From: Lingula anatina
Lineage: Eukaryota > Brachiopoda > Lingulata > Lingulida > Lingulidae
Direction: 5' to 3'
Length of the DNA stretch: 64,000 nt
NCBI RefSeq assembly: GCF_001039355.2
Contig: NW_019775413.1
Span: forward strand, 1,246,745-1,310,744
Shown: positions 24,001 through 38,100 of the stretch, one piece after another
Layout: every line of letters starts with the position of its first letter
Position numbering within the stretch: position 1 is the stretch's first letter
Position numbers and translations under genes: made by a program
Notes under the pieces: generated by a model
Database searches by the model: none
What the model was told of the DNA's origin: nothing
Seen by the model: the letters and a program-made list of their open reading frames with translations, nothing else

Positions 24001-27000
24001 TTAATGCAACACTTAAGAGTTTCTGGGCGAACTTTTTTTTTTCTCAATTTTTCTTATGCGAGTTCTCAACAAGTGTGATTTCCTAGTGAGGGATGGGCAA
24101 GAATAGGAGCATTATAGTTTGTTGACAGTGTGACATGTTATGACTGTGCAGCAGTTACTTCTAGGTTTAAGAGTTCCTCCAAAGAAAAAAAAATGTACAC
24201 GAGTTGGGTTGATTTTGAGGAATTTTTTCTTGAAAATTTATATTAATACATGATTTAAGAACAAGTCCATTATTAATAGCATGTGAATTAAGAAAAAAAA
24301 ATTCCATGTTTATAAGTGGTTACCTCCTTACAAAATATAAGATTATGTATTATCAAACTGTTCATCTTCTTTTATCTTAGGTGAATAAGCACTCTTAGTG
24401 CCAAATGGTTATTCTCATATTTTTTCTGAATGTTATGGATTAGGGAAATGAATGAAAATTATTTTAGGTGTAATGTGTGGAAAAAAGATAATTTGTTAAT
24501 GCAAGTCTCCTGGTTTCAAGAGGCATCCATCATTGAATTTCCCTCAGCCTTGTCATGTTCACATATTCAATGTTATCTGCACATTGCCAGGAATTTCAAA
24601 AAGGCCTTTTCAAGCTTTGCCGCAGTTTTGTGTGGCAAACGGAGATAATGTGACTGATTGTAAAATCTATGAATGTATTGTTACCTGAGTCATCACATGG
24701 CACAGGTGTAATGGAACGATTTCATGTCATTTACCAAAGATGCTTTTAGGACTGATTGGCTCCGCCAGAAAATGCATCATTTAATGGGAGTGGATAATGA
24801 AATGATTTAGTGGAGATCATGCAAGGGTTGAGCTCAAGTTCCCAAAGATGTGTGATCAAACAGAAGCAGTCAACTGCAAAAACAGTCCTGCTAATTAAAT
24901 TTAAAGAAAGGCAGTTTTACATTGGGACAGGGTTTAGAATTTCAAAAAGTGTTGTTTTTTTTTTTCTTCTTCTTCTTCTTCTGTGGAATAATTATTATTC
25001 GCTGACGCATTCGTTGTCTTTCTTTTTTTCTGTAATTCTGTGATTAGTTATGAGCTAGAGGAATAACCTGAGAATTCTCAGATGTGCAGAAATGACTTTT
25101 CCAGCTTGCATTCTGACATGCAACATTGTGCTGCGAGGTGTGATAGTTTGGAAAACAGAGGCGTGTTTTTGCCTTAGACGCTCTCTGTAAGTGCAGCGTG
25201 TTTTAGCACTAACCCCCAACTTTTGTTGCCCATGCAGCTTGCAGTTTGTATAAACCACTACATTCATGTACATTTAATCAGCAGTAATTGACTTAGAGAT
25301 TTTAATGTAGGGAAATGGAATTCATGTGAAGTTTGTAAGCTCCAAGTGCTTTTAACTTGTCTTTTTTTCACGCAATCATGCTCGTTCCATTAAGACTTGG
25401 TGGCTATAAAACGGCACTTAGCATCCATTTGTGGTCTTATTTTGACTGCTGTGTCTTCCAGGGGATGATCCAGATTGGACGTCCACCCACCGTACTCCAG
25501 CAACTCTGTGCCCTGCCGTTCCAGTACTTCAGCGACCCACGCCTCACCAATGTCCTCTTCCCTACGCTAATTGTCTGCTGCTACCACAATGATCAAAACA
25601 GGAGCATCATAGAGCAGGAACTCAGCTCGGCTTTGCTGGCAAATTTCATCGAGGTAAGTTTTTTTCTTTTTGTAACTGCTCCGTTTGTTTGTTATGTACA
25701 CAGAGAGAGAGAAACTGATTGTGTGATGGCAGTTTGATGTCAGGTAGAAGAGTTTTGCTACTTGTATGAGAGTTTGATGCAAAAAAAAAAAATACATAGA
25801 AGTCATTAAACATGAGATAGATATCATGATTTATATTTGCTGCTGTAAGAATTATTCCCAGTTGTTCAGCCTGCTGTAGCCAGAAGTTCCTTGCTAACAA
25901 AGCCAGCATTATCTTACAGCTTGTGATAGAATTAATATGAATATCAGTCTTGGCAAAAACTGAAGATCAGCCCCGAACAGTTACTAGCTGGATAATGTTT
26001 TCCAAGCAGCCAGATTATGAAAAAGTCCATTAGTATTTTTTTCCACTGGTGGCAAACTCAATCTATGGATTAATGTCCATTAATTAATAATTCAAAGAAG
26101 AAAGATTAACGTCACTTAGCAGAAGCACTTGGATGGCAGGCCATTGGCTCTCTGGAGTCTGTTTTTATCCACTAATGATCTGTCATAGGTCCCCAGTGAG
26201 CATGCTACATATCTGCTGAAACCATTTAATTCTTCAGCCATGAGTCTTTTAAAAGCTGTGATGTCTCTTAAGAGCAGATTTTTTCCCCCTTTGTCAATTT
26301 TATTATCCAATTCGCTGCATCCCGTGAGATCGAGGAACTGCAGATCGCAGCATCTATCATGTCTGAAATTTAATTTCTGACATGGCTTTCCCACCAGATC
26401 TGATTAATTTTTTGTGCATTTTTGATGATTTTCCTGCAGTCATCAGTCATGGCATCAATAAACAAACACAATAATTGCTTCATGTAGTTGTCAGCATGGA
26501 TCGTGTCACTGAGAAATCTCTGGAGAGAGACAATAAAACAAACTTTGCTGATATGCAGACTCTGAAAGCCCCAATTGAGACTCTTTTTCCATACTTCAAA
26601 TAGCATTTAAAGTGTCTAATTTGCGACTGATCCCTTGACTTCAATAAATGATGACCTAACTAGCTTTGTTGACCTGAAAAGGAGTTTAAGATTTAATTAG
26701 ACCATTGTAAGTTGTTCAGAATAAAAAAGTAATCTTTTAACAGACTTCTGGTTTCAACGGTGGGAAATGGTGTCAGTCCGATTTTAGAATTTACAGGAAG
26801 TTATTTACATGAGTTTAAAGTTCAATAATGGAAATGACTACTTGAAAAAACATTAGGCAGGCCTGTGGGAAAGTAACAATCCCGCCATGTTGATCAAAAA
26901 AGGAAATGTAGGAAGGATGGAAAATAAAGCAAATATTGAGCAAGATTATCTGCCAGAAAACAATGGCTTCTGTGTACCCCTACAAAATGACACCACTTAC

Positions 27001-28217
27001 TGGGCCCACACTTTGTAACCACATCGTCCTTACCTTCCACCCGGTTTGTTGACAAAATAATGTAATTAAGCACCTTATAACTTACATTTTAATGGGGAAA
27101 AGAGAAAAAGAGACCAGACTGCCATTAGCTTTCATTCTTTTCGTGGTAATAACATAATTGTGTTACTTTCACATTGTCACTGGAAACTTATTGATCTGGA
27201 ATCTGTGAATGCATTAAAACACAAAGAGTATTTTACCTACAGGCATTGGATTGTCTCAGTGTGGAACATTTGCATTTCTAATCAAATTCACCTTTCACAT
27301 TGTCATGCCGAGATAATTGTGTCGAACAAACTATTAGCGATAGGCTGGCTTTACCCCCGATGTAATCGCCTGCGATTCATGGGGAATTTGAGCTAATTTC
27401 ATTAAAGCCAAGCATAAAATAAATACCCTAAGACCGCTGGAAGATTGATGATTTGCATTGCACCTAGCTTCAATTTTCCTCAAATTTGTGTTTCTCTACA
27501 TTGAGTCGTGAAATAAATGCGTTGTAGTGAGATGATCTTTTTCTCTGTAAAATGTGACAGATTAACGCTGATCACACATAAACACATTGTTACTGTGATC
27601 GTATCATTTTCATTTAATTTGAAGTTGATGGAGAGAGTAACTATTTGATGCTATCAAATATCGGACTCGTAGTTTTGATGGCAGATCAATAAGGCTCTAA
27701 CTTAAAAGCAAAGAGCCTTTTTTTTAAATCCAGAAGTGATTTATTTTAAAAAGGGTGATTCTAACAATAACCAACAGAACATACTGTGATAATAGAAATA
27801 TCAAGCAACTGAAGGTTTTTATTAAAGAGGACAGATGAAATTTGACCTGGGCAGTGCTGGACCCGATTCTGTCTCTGCTTCATAAAGCATAGTTTGCCAG
27901 AACATAGCCCTTTGCATGTAGTTGACATTTAATGGCAATGCTCCATTACCAAGCCAGCAAGTCATGCAAAAACATTTCCATTCCCAACATTGCCATGGTT
28001 ACGGATCATTGGTTGTACAAGCCTCCTGGATCTCCCAGAGCCATGCTACGATTGCCCCTTATTTCCAAGACGTCACTTTTTATACGCGCCGCGTCTTTTT
28101 GATCTAAGCCACAGTCAGTCTCAGCCACCATGTATCCTGCTCCTTAAAAGTTGCACTCGTTAAATTTGCTCAAACAGCAATTACTATTTGAAATGTACTT
28201 CTCTCTCTTTCTCTCTC

Positions 28218-28248
<31 letters not shown>

Positions 28249-31200
28249 TTTGCAAAGACTGGATGAAAAACTTGGTATTCAAATGTGAATTTGTTCATGT
28301 GAATGTGGACACTGTGTATTTGAATAATTGATTTACGTGCAGCATGAATGGAAGTCCCTAATTTGAAGACAGGCATGAAACAATTATTTTAGACAATATT
28401 TACAATGAATTAATTTGGGCCGTGGAATTAATTGAGAGATAATTTGATTAATATAGGGAATGAAATGGGCAGTAATAAAACACATATTGTAACAGGAAAC
28501 TGTTACTCCTTGTATAAATCTTTTCCTGATCTTATTTATGAGTTTTTACTCTATGATTTAAAAAAAATTAATTAATAGTTTTATATTATTAGCAGTAGGA
28601 TCTTATATCTTTTTTTTATTATTTTTCTTTATAAAACAAAGTGTGTCCGTACCATGCCAAAATTGCTTTGTCTTATCAGTTAACCTGTGAACAAAGTACT
28701 GTAAAATCAAAAGGATAACCAAGGTTATTGGATTTCTGTTATCAAAGGAGTATTGTTTCATTCATGCAAATGACACAATGTTGGTTCTGTACCTGGCTTT
28801 GTCACAAACTTCTTTGAAATGTATCTGCCACATCGCAATAATCTGCTCAAGAAACAATCAACGAGCCGTACCAAGTATAACAAAGACAATGCACAGCATG
28901 AAACAGGAGCGGCTAGAAAAGGAGAGGTGGAACTCCTGACCTTGTAGAATTAATTAGTTTCTATTGGTTAGAAACCCTATCTTGAAGATAACCCATTGAT
29001 ACTGTAAGTATTGGGAAAAAAAGGCACAGTTGGTGCGGCTCAGGTTGTTCCGTCAGACTTCTGCATCACTGTTTCCATTCGATTAAAATTGTGTGCGGCA
29101 GGGTATTCAGAAAGCGTATTGTGTGCAAGTTGTGCCTGCCCAACTCATTATTTGAAACTTCTTCTGGAAATAATGGAATTAGCCTTGCTTGATTGTACTC
29201 TCTCATAATCCCTTTGTTCCCAAGGACATTCGATGGATGTTGCCGAGAATTTTAAATTTTTTTGTCTGGATTATAAGTCATAACGTGGGATATAAACAAA
29301 CTCATGGGGATTATAGATAATTACTTCTGTATAGTTACGGGGATGACAATCCTTTTATTTTTAATCATCATTGTAAAAATAAACCCAGGATTGTCAATAC
29401 ACTTAGAGTAGAGGCTGGTGGGAGTTCTACGTAACTCATTCTCAAGTGGTAATTAGTGTGCAGGAGCCGTAGTGCTATGATTATAAAAGTTGGAGAGACA
29501 GTTTGCACCAGTGTGGTTGTCTTTGTTTCAGTTGGTGTTATAGTGCTAATTACGGTGGCTTTTTCAGTGAGACAGGTGCTATAAAAATGTCTGTTTGAAT
29601 TTGTGCCTTTTTTGTTTCTTTTGTTGTGGTGTTTTGATGCTTGAATATCAGAAGTATTGTGCAGTTTATGTTTTTCAGCTCTTGAGCATTGGAAAGACAG
29701 CATAGTCTACTTGTAATTTTGTTTAAGAATGATATTTTTTTCTTCAGGTTACAGGCAAACTTCCTAAAATTGCATTAATGTTCAATGACTGACAGCCTCA
29801 GTTTATTATTTCCTAAATAATGAAACTTTTTATGCTTCAGTTTTATTGTTATTATCCCTTTCTTTACATACTTTTTTTTGTAAGTGAAAGTGCAAAAAGC
29901 AATTGATCCAGATTTTTTCCTTCTTTGTTTATTGGTTGTTTATATTTGTCATTACTGTACACAGTTTTAGAGAATATCCTGTCACTCCTGAAGTATCCAA
30001 ATTTAATGATTTAGTGTGCAATGATCCATGAATGCATATATAAATGGATGAGTGAAAGGAAAAGAAGGATGCTTAAATTTCAAATTTGTTACAACTTTAT
30101 TGTACATAATAATATCTGCATGTTTTGAAGTCAAGTGTTCACATTTTTTGAGCATCTTAAAGCTTAATGCTTGTGGTAAGATGCTTTGCTTTGCATTTTA
30201 TATTAATAGGTAAAATTGGACTGCTAATTAATCTTTGGATTAATGATTGTGGATTTTTGGACTACATTATTTCTTTGTTTTTAGGCTATTTTTTTTTTTT
30301 TTTTTTNTAAAATTGGACTGCTAATTAATCTTTGGATTAATGATTGTGGATTTTTGGACTACATTATTTCTTTGTTTTTAGGCTTTTTTTTTTTTTTGTT
30401 AAACAGTGATTGCAGATTTCAGTGACTAAAATAATGTCTGGTAAAAATCGGGTAAAAATGTGATTTAGAACCACTTACCAAGCTGTTAGATATTTTTAAA
30501 GAGAAAAGGTCTGTTGAAGAAAATCCCAGGTTTGCACTTGGATGTCTTTTATTCCTCCTATTGAAGGTCAGGTCACAACAATATGTGGGGGCATATTAGT
30601 AATACCCTTGTTTAGGAAAAGAAAACAGTAACTGTATAGCTTATTATTTTCAACCCACAATGGCAAAGGTATTTTCATAGAAGGTTAAGCAAATATCAGC
30701 ATCCTTCCATGAGTATACAAGTTCAAAGAATCTATAACTGGCAACCCCGTTAATTTGAGCCGCTGAAATGTCATAGCGACTGGCAGTACAGGGCTGCATT
30801 GTAAGGCGTTTACAAGGAATGTCTCCTGAGAGTCGAGGGCGATTTCCTTGAATGTCACAGCGCGCAGAGCACTCCTGTAAACCGATTGAGTCGGTATCAG
30901 CAGAGGCTCCGGCCTCGTGTGTGCATAGAATCAGTTGTAAGGGCTGGGACTACTGCTGAAGAGCACTCAGCTTGAAGTTCAATTCATGAGACACATATCA
31001 TTCCTTTTTTTCTTGCTTTGTATTTTTTTTTTTTTTTCTTTTAGCAAAAGCACGAAATGTCATTTCTGCTTGGTGTGTTGAGAAAAACGGTTATAAGGAA
31101 AATTAATCATGACTATTTTTTTTTTTTTCGAATGGCTGTCTCTATGATGATTTGCAGGACATTGAACCTTGTGGGTGTTATTCAGAAATAAAATATTGCT

Positions 31201-31755
31201 TTTTTTTCTCTACTGTATTATGTTTAAACTATTTGTTGATTCATTACATAAATTGTCTGATGAAGATAAATGTTCCTTTTACAGGATTTTTTTTCCACTT
31301 AGGACATGTTAATTCCTATTTGGCCAAGTTTTCATCTTTATCACTGAAATAAGGTTTGACATCTCAAAAGATATAAAGTGCAAATTGCAGTTACAAAACT
31401 ATTGATTGTTTCATATAACTTAATTTATAATACTTTTATGATGTGTATAGTATGCATTGGAATACACACGTGCATGTGTGTATGTTATGTGCTTAAAGAG
31501 CAAAACTAAGTATAGAAAATGATCACTTGTTTTGATAAGACATTTTATATGTATGTATGTATGTATGTATAAAGGACCTCTAACATATATGTATATAATA
31601 TAGATATATATATATGGCATGAAATCATTGATGATGTGTGTGCAAGGCATGAGATACAGGCTTTAATCAGGTGCATTCAAGGAGTTCTCACACTCATATC
31701 CATCAACTGAAAGTAGTGCCTCCATATCAGGCATTGGATGTAATACAGAAATACC

Positions 31756-31813
<58 letters not shown>

Positions 31814-34800
31814 CTTCAGACATGAAAAAAAGAAAAATTATTATTATTAGTCACAGTGTCTTAAATCTGGTCAAAGTAATTCATTTTCTGGTGATATAAT
31901 ACCTCGTGGCAATGGTGTTTCACTACAGATCTTAACTGTCAATTTTTCACTGAATGTGATTATTTTGTCTTTTACTTATCTTCTTAGATATATTTTATGA
32001 ATTGTTTAAGCAAGCATCTTTTATTTTCATATTCCTTTTTTCAGAAAATGTAAGATTCTATATGATTTGGAAATATGTGCAACTTCTATTTTCACTTTAT
32101 TATGGTTTTTTTCCAGATATGTACATATCTCACATATCAGTGAAAACATTAAAAATCAGGTCTAATGTAAAAGCCCTGCATATTTTTAATCCATTTCTCT
32201 TTAAAAAGCCAGTATGCCCACTACAGTTTTATTGAGTTGTCTACAAAATGCTGGTCTGTTTAAATGCATTATCTCTAAATGAAAAAACAACTTTTTTGTT
32301 TGCACATGTGAATAGATTGAAGACGAAGGATATTTTAAACTTTGAAACTCTAAAACCAGTTTTTTTAATGAGATCCACTTGAAATAACGAAATGATGGAA
32401 CAGTTGGAGTAATTTTGATTTCTTTAGAAAAAAATAAATAGCGCAAAGTTTTAAAAAATTGGTAAATTGCTGTTGTACATGAAAAACATTTGTTACTTGA
32501 CTTTAATTTCATTTCTAAATGTTTTCTTGTATAAATATTTTGATGGTCAAGTGACCAGTTTTTGTGGTCACTGTGGTCAGTCATTATAACCAGGAATCTC
32601 CCTAGTCAGTTGCCTCTTTGAACTGTATAAAATGTATCCACCGATGGATATCTCAAGGTAATTTTGATGAGAGCCAGTGGTTCCTTGTTTTCTGACTCAG
32701 AAGCTTGTTTTGATTGTGTTCAAACTAAGTTTGTCACCTATTAATTGACTTGGCAGACTGTGGGCCAAGTTGCTCTGTAAAAAGTAGAGGAATCACTAAT
32801 TTGTCCTAGAAGAAATGCAGTTTTGACAAAACACATGGTGTCTTTGCAGCCTCAGTGTCTGACTTCTTGTTTTTTCCCTTAGGAGAAAAAAAAAAGAATC
32901 TAGTTGTAAGGTCCAATTAATAGAAATAAAGAATTGGAAAAGTTGTTTAAGGTTGCAGTAGAAGGACAGCAATTTAGTGTAGAATTAATGGAGATATTTG
33001 GGGGTTTTTTTTCATCCTGTCAACACACTTTGAAATAAAATTCACAGCTTGTTAACATCCTTTGGGAAAAAAAAGCTCTGCCCCATTCATTTCCCCCTTT
33101 TTTTTATTTCTTTTTTATTTGAAAAAAAAAAGGTGTTGATGATTGACAGAAGTGACACCACCAGGAATGCCCTCCTAAATGAAAAGAAATAAATGAAAGC
33201 AGAAAAAGAAATCAACAAACGACTAAAATAAGCCGTGCAGCGTAAAACAAACTCTTCCTTGGCGTGACTGGTGAAAGGGGACTCTGTACAACCCTAATAG
33301 AAAAGGCCTTGTTAGTTGGTCTGGAAGATAATTTAAAACCATGTTGTTTTTGATTGCTGCCTGTGTTCTACAAGGAAATCTGCTGGCAGACTGTGGCAGC
33401 GGTAATGTTATCCCACCTCAAGCAGGGGGATCCTCCGCGGTACAGCCTAGACAGACTCTGGCCCNNNNNNNNNNNNNNNNNNNNNNNNNNNNNNNNNNNN
33501 NNNNNNNNNNNNNNNNNNNNNNNNNNNNNNNNNNNNNNNNNNNNNNNNNNNNNNNNNNNNNNNNNNNNNNNNNNNNNNNNNNNNNNNNNNNNNNNNNNNN
33601 NNNNNNNNNNNNNNNNNNNNNNNNNNNNNNNNNNNNNNNNNNNNNNNNNNNNNNNNNNNNNNNNNNNNNNNNNNNNNNNNNNNNNNNNNNNNNNNNNNNN
33701 NNNNNNNNNNNNNNNNNNNNNNNNNNNNNNNNNNNNNNNNNNNNNNNNNNNNNNNNNNNNNNNNGGAGGAGAGGGGGGGGGGAGAGAGAGCGTGTGCCAG
33801 AAAATGTCAACCTGCTCGTTAACCCCTGCCTCATTAACCCTACACCACCTAGTAACATCCCTGGAGGGAGTTGTTTTGTGATTAAAGCTGGAGAAAAAAA
33901 TTGGGTCTTTCAACCTCCAAATTTAGAAGGTGTGGTGCTGTACCAGTCTTTTTTTCTTCCAGTCCCAAAATTAAGTTAGGATCTATGGTTTGGATTATGC
34001 TGGGTTGCGTGTAATTGACTCCATTGGTGCCAGTAATTTCCGCGTGTTCGTGAGAGGCAGACATGCTCCGTAATGAGCAGATGCCTATTGTTGTGTGAAT
34101 ACCAAGCTTGTGTCCTTATGAGGAAAAAATTTTGTATAAACTTAATTTTTTTTTTTCAAACTAAAAGTTATCTGTTTGTGATGTAGATTATCTTGTGAAA
34201 CAAATGCCCTATTACAAATGTGGAGGTTTTGCCCCACTCAAAAAAAAGAACAGCTTTACTACTTTTTAAGAGCCCTCTTTGCAAGTAAAAATTTTTTAAG
34301 ACCCAGAACTGGGCCACATTCATGTAAGTCACATTTTAAATCATAATTGTAGATTGCAATAAAAGAGAAACTTTTTAATTGTTTTTAACTCTGAAAAAAA
34401 TACATTAATTAAAGAAATATCTGGTAGTTCAAATTCATAATAAGTAGTTTATAAATGTTGATCTGCAGAGAATTTCATGAATTGTTTTTACGTTTGTGGT
34501 GATATAAAAAAGTTTGGATTGTAGTTATAGGTAGCTTATGCCTTATGTTTAATGCTTTAATATATTAATTACATCAACTTGTCAGTCATTCCTAAAAATA
34601 TTGGCATTATTAGAAAAAATCATTCCAAATACCTTTACAGAATAGAGTCCTGGCATTTGCTTTTAAATTTTGGCAGGAGAAATCGCTTCCTTAATTGTTT
34701 CACCAGAGAAAAGTTCTGAATAAAATAATTTTCCAGTATTTTGACAAAATCAAAATTTTCAGATAAAAACACTTTGATGAAACTGCAGTAATTTGCTGTT

Positions 34801-35076
34801 ATCAATAATAAAAGAAGACGACTCCATCATCAAAATTGGTTGTGCTGAAAATCCACGACCATGGTGCCAGCGGCGCCAAACAAAGGTGTTAGTTGTCATT
34901 CGGCAATGTTGTGCAATTTATCTTTCCAGCCAACTGAAAACTGCCTTTTGATCTGTAAATACTGTCAGTAGCAAAGGTGATGGGAGATTGATGATAGGAA
35001 CCCATTTGGTGTGAGAAAAAAAATCGATGTGCCCTTTTGTCTTGGTACTTCTGACAAAACTAGTTTGCTGGACTTT

Positions 35077-35112
<36 letters not shown>

Positions 35113-38100
35113 AGTGACATTTTGATATTTAGTGCTAAATTTATGGTTACATCAGAACTGATAAGTATTGAAATATTTCTCTGCTGATAATTAGGTTAAT
35201 GAACATGCAAAAAGGTTTGAGAGACTTAATTTGTGAAGACATTATTGTTGCTGACAGGCTTGTAGATGTTTTATTGCCGAGTTCCGTTTCAGTGAGTAGT
35301 TAGTACAGTAGAGGCAATATATATATAAATAGCTTATAAAGATATTGGGAATCTTCAAGACGGGTGGATGTAATGGAAGCTGTATATCATATCCACATAG
35401 ACCCAGATGACAGCGACGATATATTAATAATTGCAAGAAGGCACAAAGTGCATACACAAGGGTTTTCAATTTAACCGGAAAGCTTTTCCGAATATTAAAA
35501 AATTAGGACCGAAAAGAAAAAAGACCTCTTCATCTCAATTCGTACGAAAACCCAGGGTTTTTATCAGTTTGCTTGTTGGTAAGCTGGAGCCACCATCTGG
35601 GTATTTTATTTGTGTGCACATTATTCTGGAAACGTGCTAACAAATGAAGTCCTTGTCATGTCATGGGGATCACTGCTGTACAATAGGAGGAAATGCATCA
35701 CCTTTCATTTGATGAGCTTTCAGTAAGATTAGTTTGGCTGGAATTAATTCTATTTCCACAGGTAAACACGTCCCTGCCACTGCTGTCAACAGAAAAGGGG
35801 TGGAGGCAGTGTCTGCTGCTTTTCGATTGATTTAAAAGCAGATGTCATTTATGTGATTAACTTTTTTCTTTTTTTTTTCTTTTTTTTTTTTTTTTTAGTT
35901 TTGAAAATTTGCATCCTGATAGGTCTTTGAAAATGTCAAACACAGAATTTATGTAGCACCAGTGGTCTTTTGTGACAAGAACATAGGCATTGGACTGATA
36001 ATATAATGTCCCTGATTCCCCTTCTATAAAATTGCTCTTTTTATCGTCAAACGTGAAACAGATCAGTCAATGTAATGAGTTCTTGTCTAACATAATTTCA
36101 TTTTCATGATCTCATAATTTTTTATTATTATCATTTATAGTAATGTGATCAAATATGTCAGTTTTATTCCCTTTAATGTTTACTTATTGATATTCTTTTT
36201 TTTTAATTAAATAATTATTAATTATTATTATGTTAGAATCCAATGCTGTATTACTTAAAAAGAGTAAAATAGTGTAGGTGGTTGTGGGGAAAATACTGTT
36301 TGTAAGGATTACCTCCATTTTCTCAATACTTTACACTAAAGAGCATCAACTGTAGACTTTCCATCCATTCTGAACACTGCCAACGTTTTTTTTTTTTTTT
36401 TTCAGTTTTAAAAAATTAGTTGTCCAGATATATTTTGTCATTAAAAACATTGTTTTTGTTATAATTAGTTCTGCATCAGTGCATTTTCAGTTTGGTATAT
36501 TTATTTCATATTTTCGTTATAACTAGCACCCCACCCCCCACCCCCACTGCATTTCCAGTATGACTTATTTAAGTTGAATAAAGTGAGTCACCGATTAACT
36601 TTCTTTTGAAAAAGGTGATTGGATACCCTGTTGGTGTAAAATATTACAGCTGAACTTGCAAGGTGTACAGTCTGCTTAACTTGTGTTACATGATCTCAAT
36701 TTTACCACTGTAGCCAAAAAGGAACATCAAATTGTTTTACTCTCATGTTCTTTAATGGTACACAATGATATTTGTAGTTTCAAAACTATCTCTGACTTTA
36801 CACAAAAATTCGCTCCTTCCACCGAAAAGAAGATTTTGAAGTGGACAACTTGTTTTATAAATAAAGAACATGTAAGTAAGCAGATTTCATAACACAAACT
36901 GACACTGAAAAGCCATGAAAGCAAAATGCTTTGGATGTGTAGGCTTGGGTGAACACAGACGTACACCTGTAGACCTCATCATGGATAACATTGAACTTTT
37001 TTTTTGCCAGCAAACTGGAAACACAGACCCAATCATGATTTTTCTCCCCAAAAGAAAAAAAAAACCCAGTCTGTCTGAAACTAAGCAGCAGGGTTGTAAG
37101 TCCAAAGAAACTGACACTTTGCGACACAAATGCTGCTCCCAGAACCCCAAATATTTTCCTTGCTTCAGGAGTAAGCCCATCCGTACTTTAAAGATCATTA
37201 CTAAACTTGTGTGTGTGGCCCCAGACATAAAAAGTCTTGTTTATTTACAGGCCCCCTGACATCTCGCTGGCCATATGGCTCCAGTTTACAATAGAATTGG
37301 GCTCCTAGTCCATAGGATTCTGCAGGCTGTTTTATTGATAAATTTCATACACTCATTTACTCCGAGGTGCTTGAAAAGCTTTTAGTTTCCATGGCAATGC
37401 GATTGTATTATCTTTTTTTTTTTTTTCGCTGGCAACTGTTGGAATAGAAAAGTATGAACATATTACCAATTTGGCTATGACATAAATTAGTGGAACTTTA
37501 TGGCCTGTGATGTACATTTAGTAGATTAAATCAACGGAATTGTCTTGACAAATAAAAATGGTCACTGAAGAAGCTTTTGTTATGACAGCAGTGGCAGTAT
37601 AACAGTAGATATTAATACTGTAAGTGACAATCGGAGTGGGATTGTGTGTATGTCGGGGGGCCCTGGGGGGGGGAGTGGGCAGAGTTTCGGGATTTCACCT
37701 TCATGATGGACTGCCCCAGTCCAGTATATGCCATGGTCCTTGTGTGTTGTGACTGGTAAATTCTGTGGAACATCTTAACAGTTCACTCTGGTATGGCATG
37801 TTTATCTGTTTACAATACACAAGCACAAAAAATGGAGGTCCTGTAATAATATACACCATGGCTATGAAATAAGATGACTGCCAATGGCATTGTATAGCTT
37901 TAACATGGTTTTCGTATAAGTGTAATCAGCCTGCTAGTTCTTACTGTAAAACATATATTTTAAACTCGAAAATAATGTAAAAATTTATAGGTTAGTCCGC
38001 TTGTAGATAATGAATTTCAGTGAAATAACTGAGATTCCAGAAATTAAGCTAACTGCCTTAAACTTAGTTGTAGAATGGATTTCTAAATGTGATCTTAACT

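Noticed and set aside
33341-33979. Long open frames at the gap on both strands
   Set aside because: They are open only because 300 Ns cannot encode a stop; the real flanks are short and unlike any exon.
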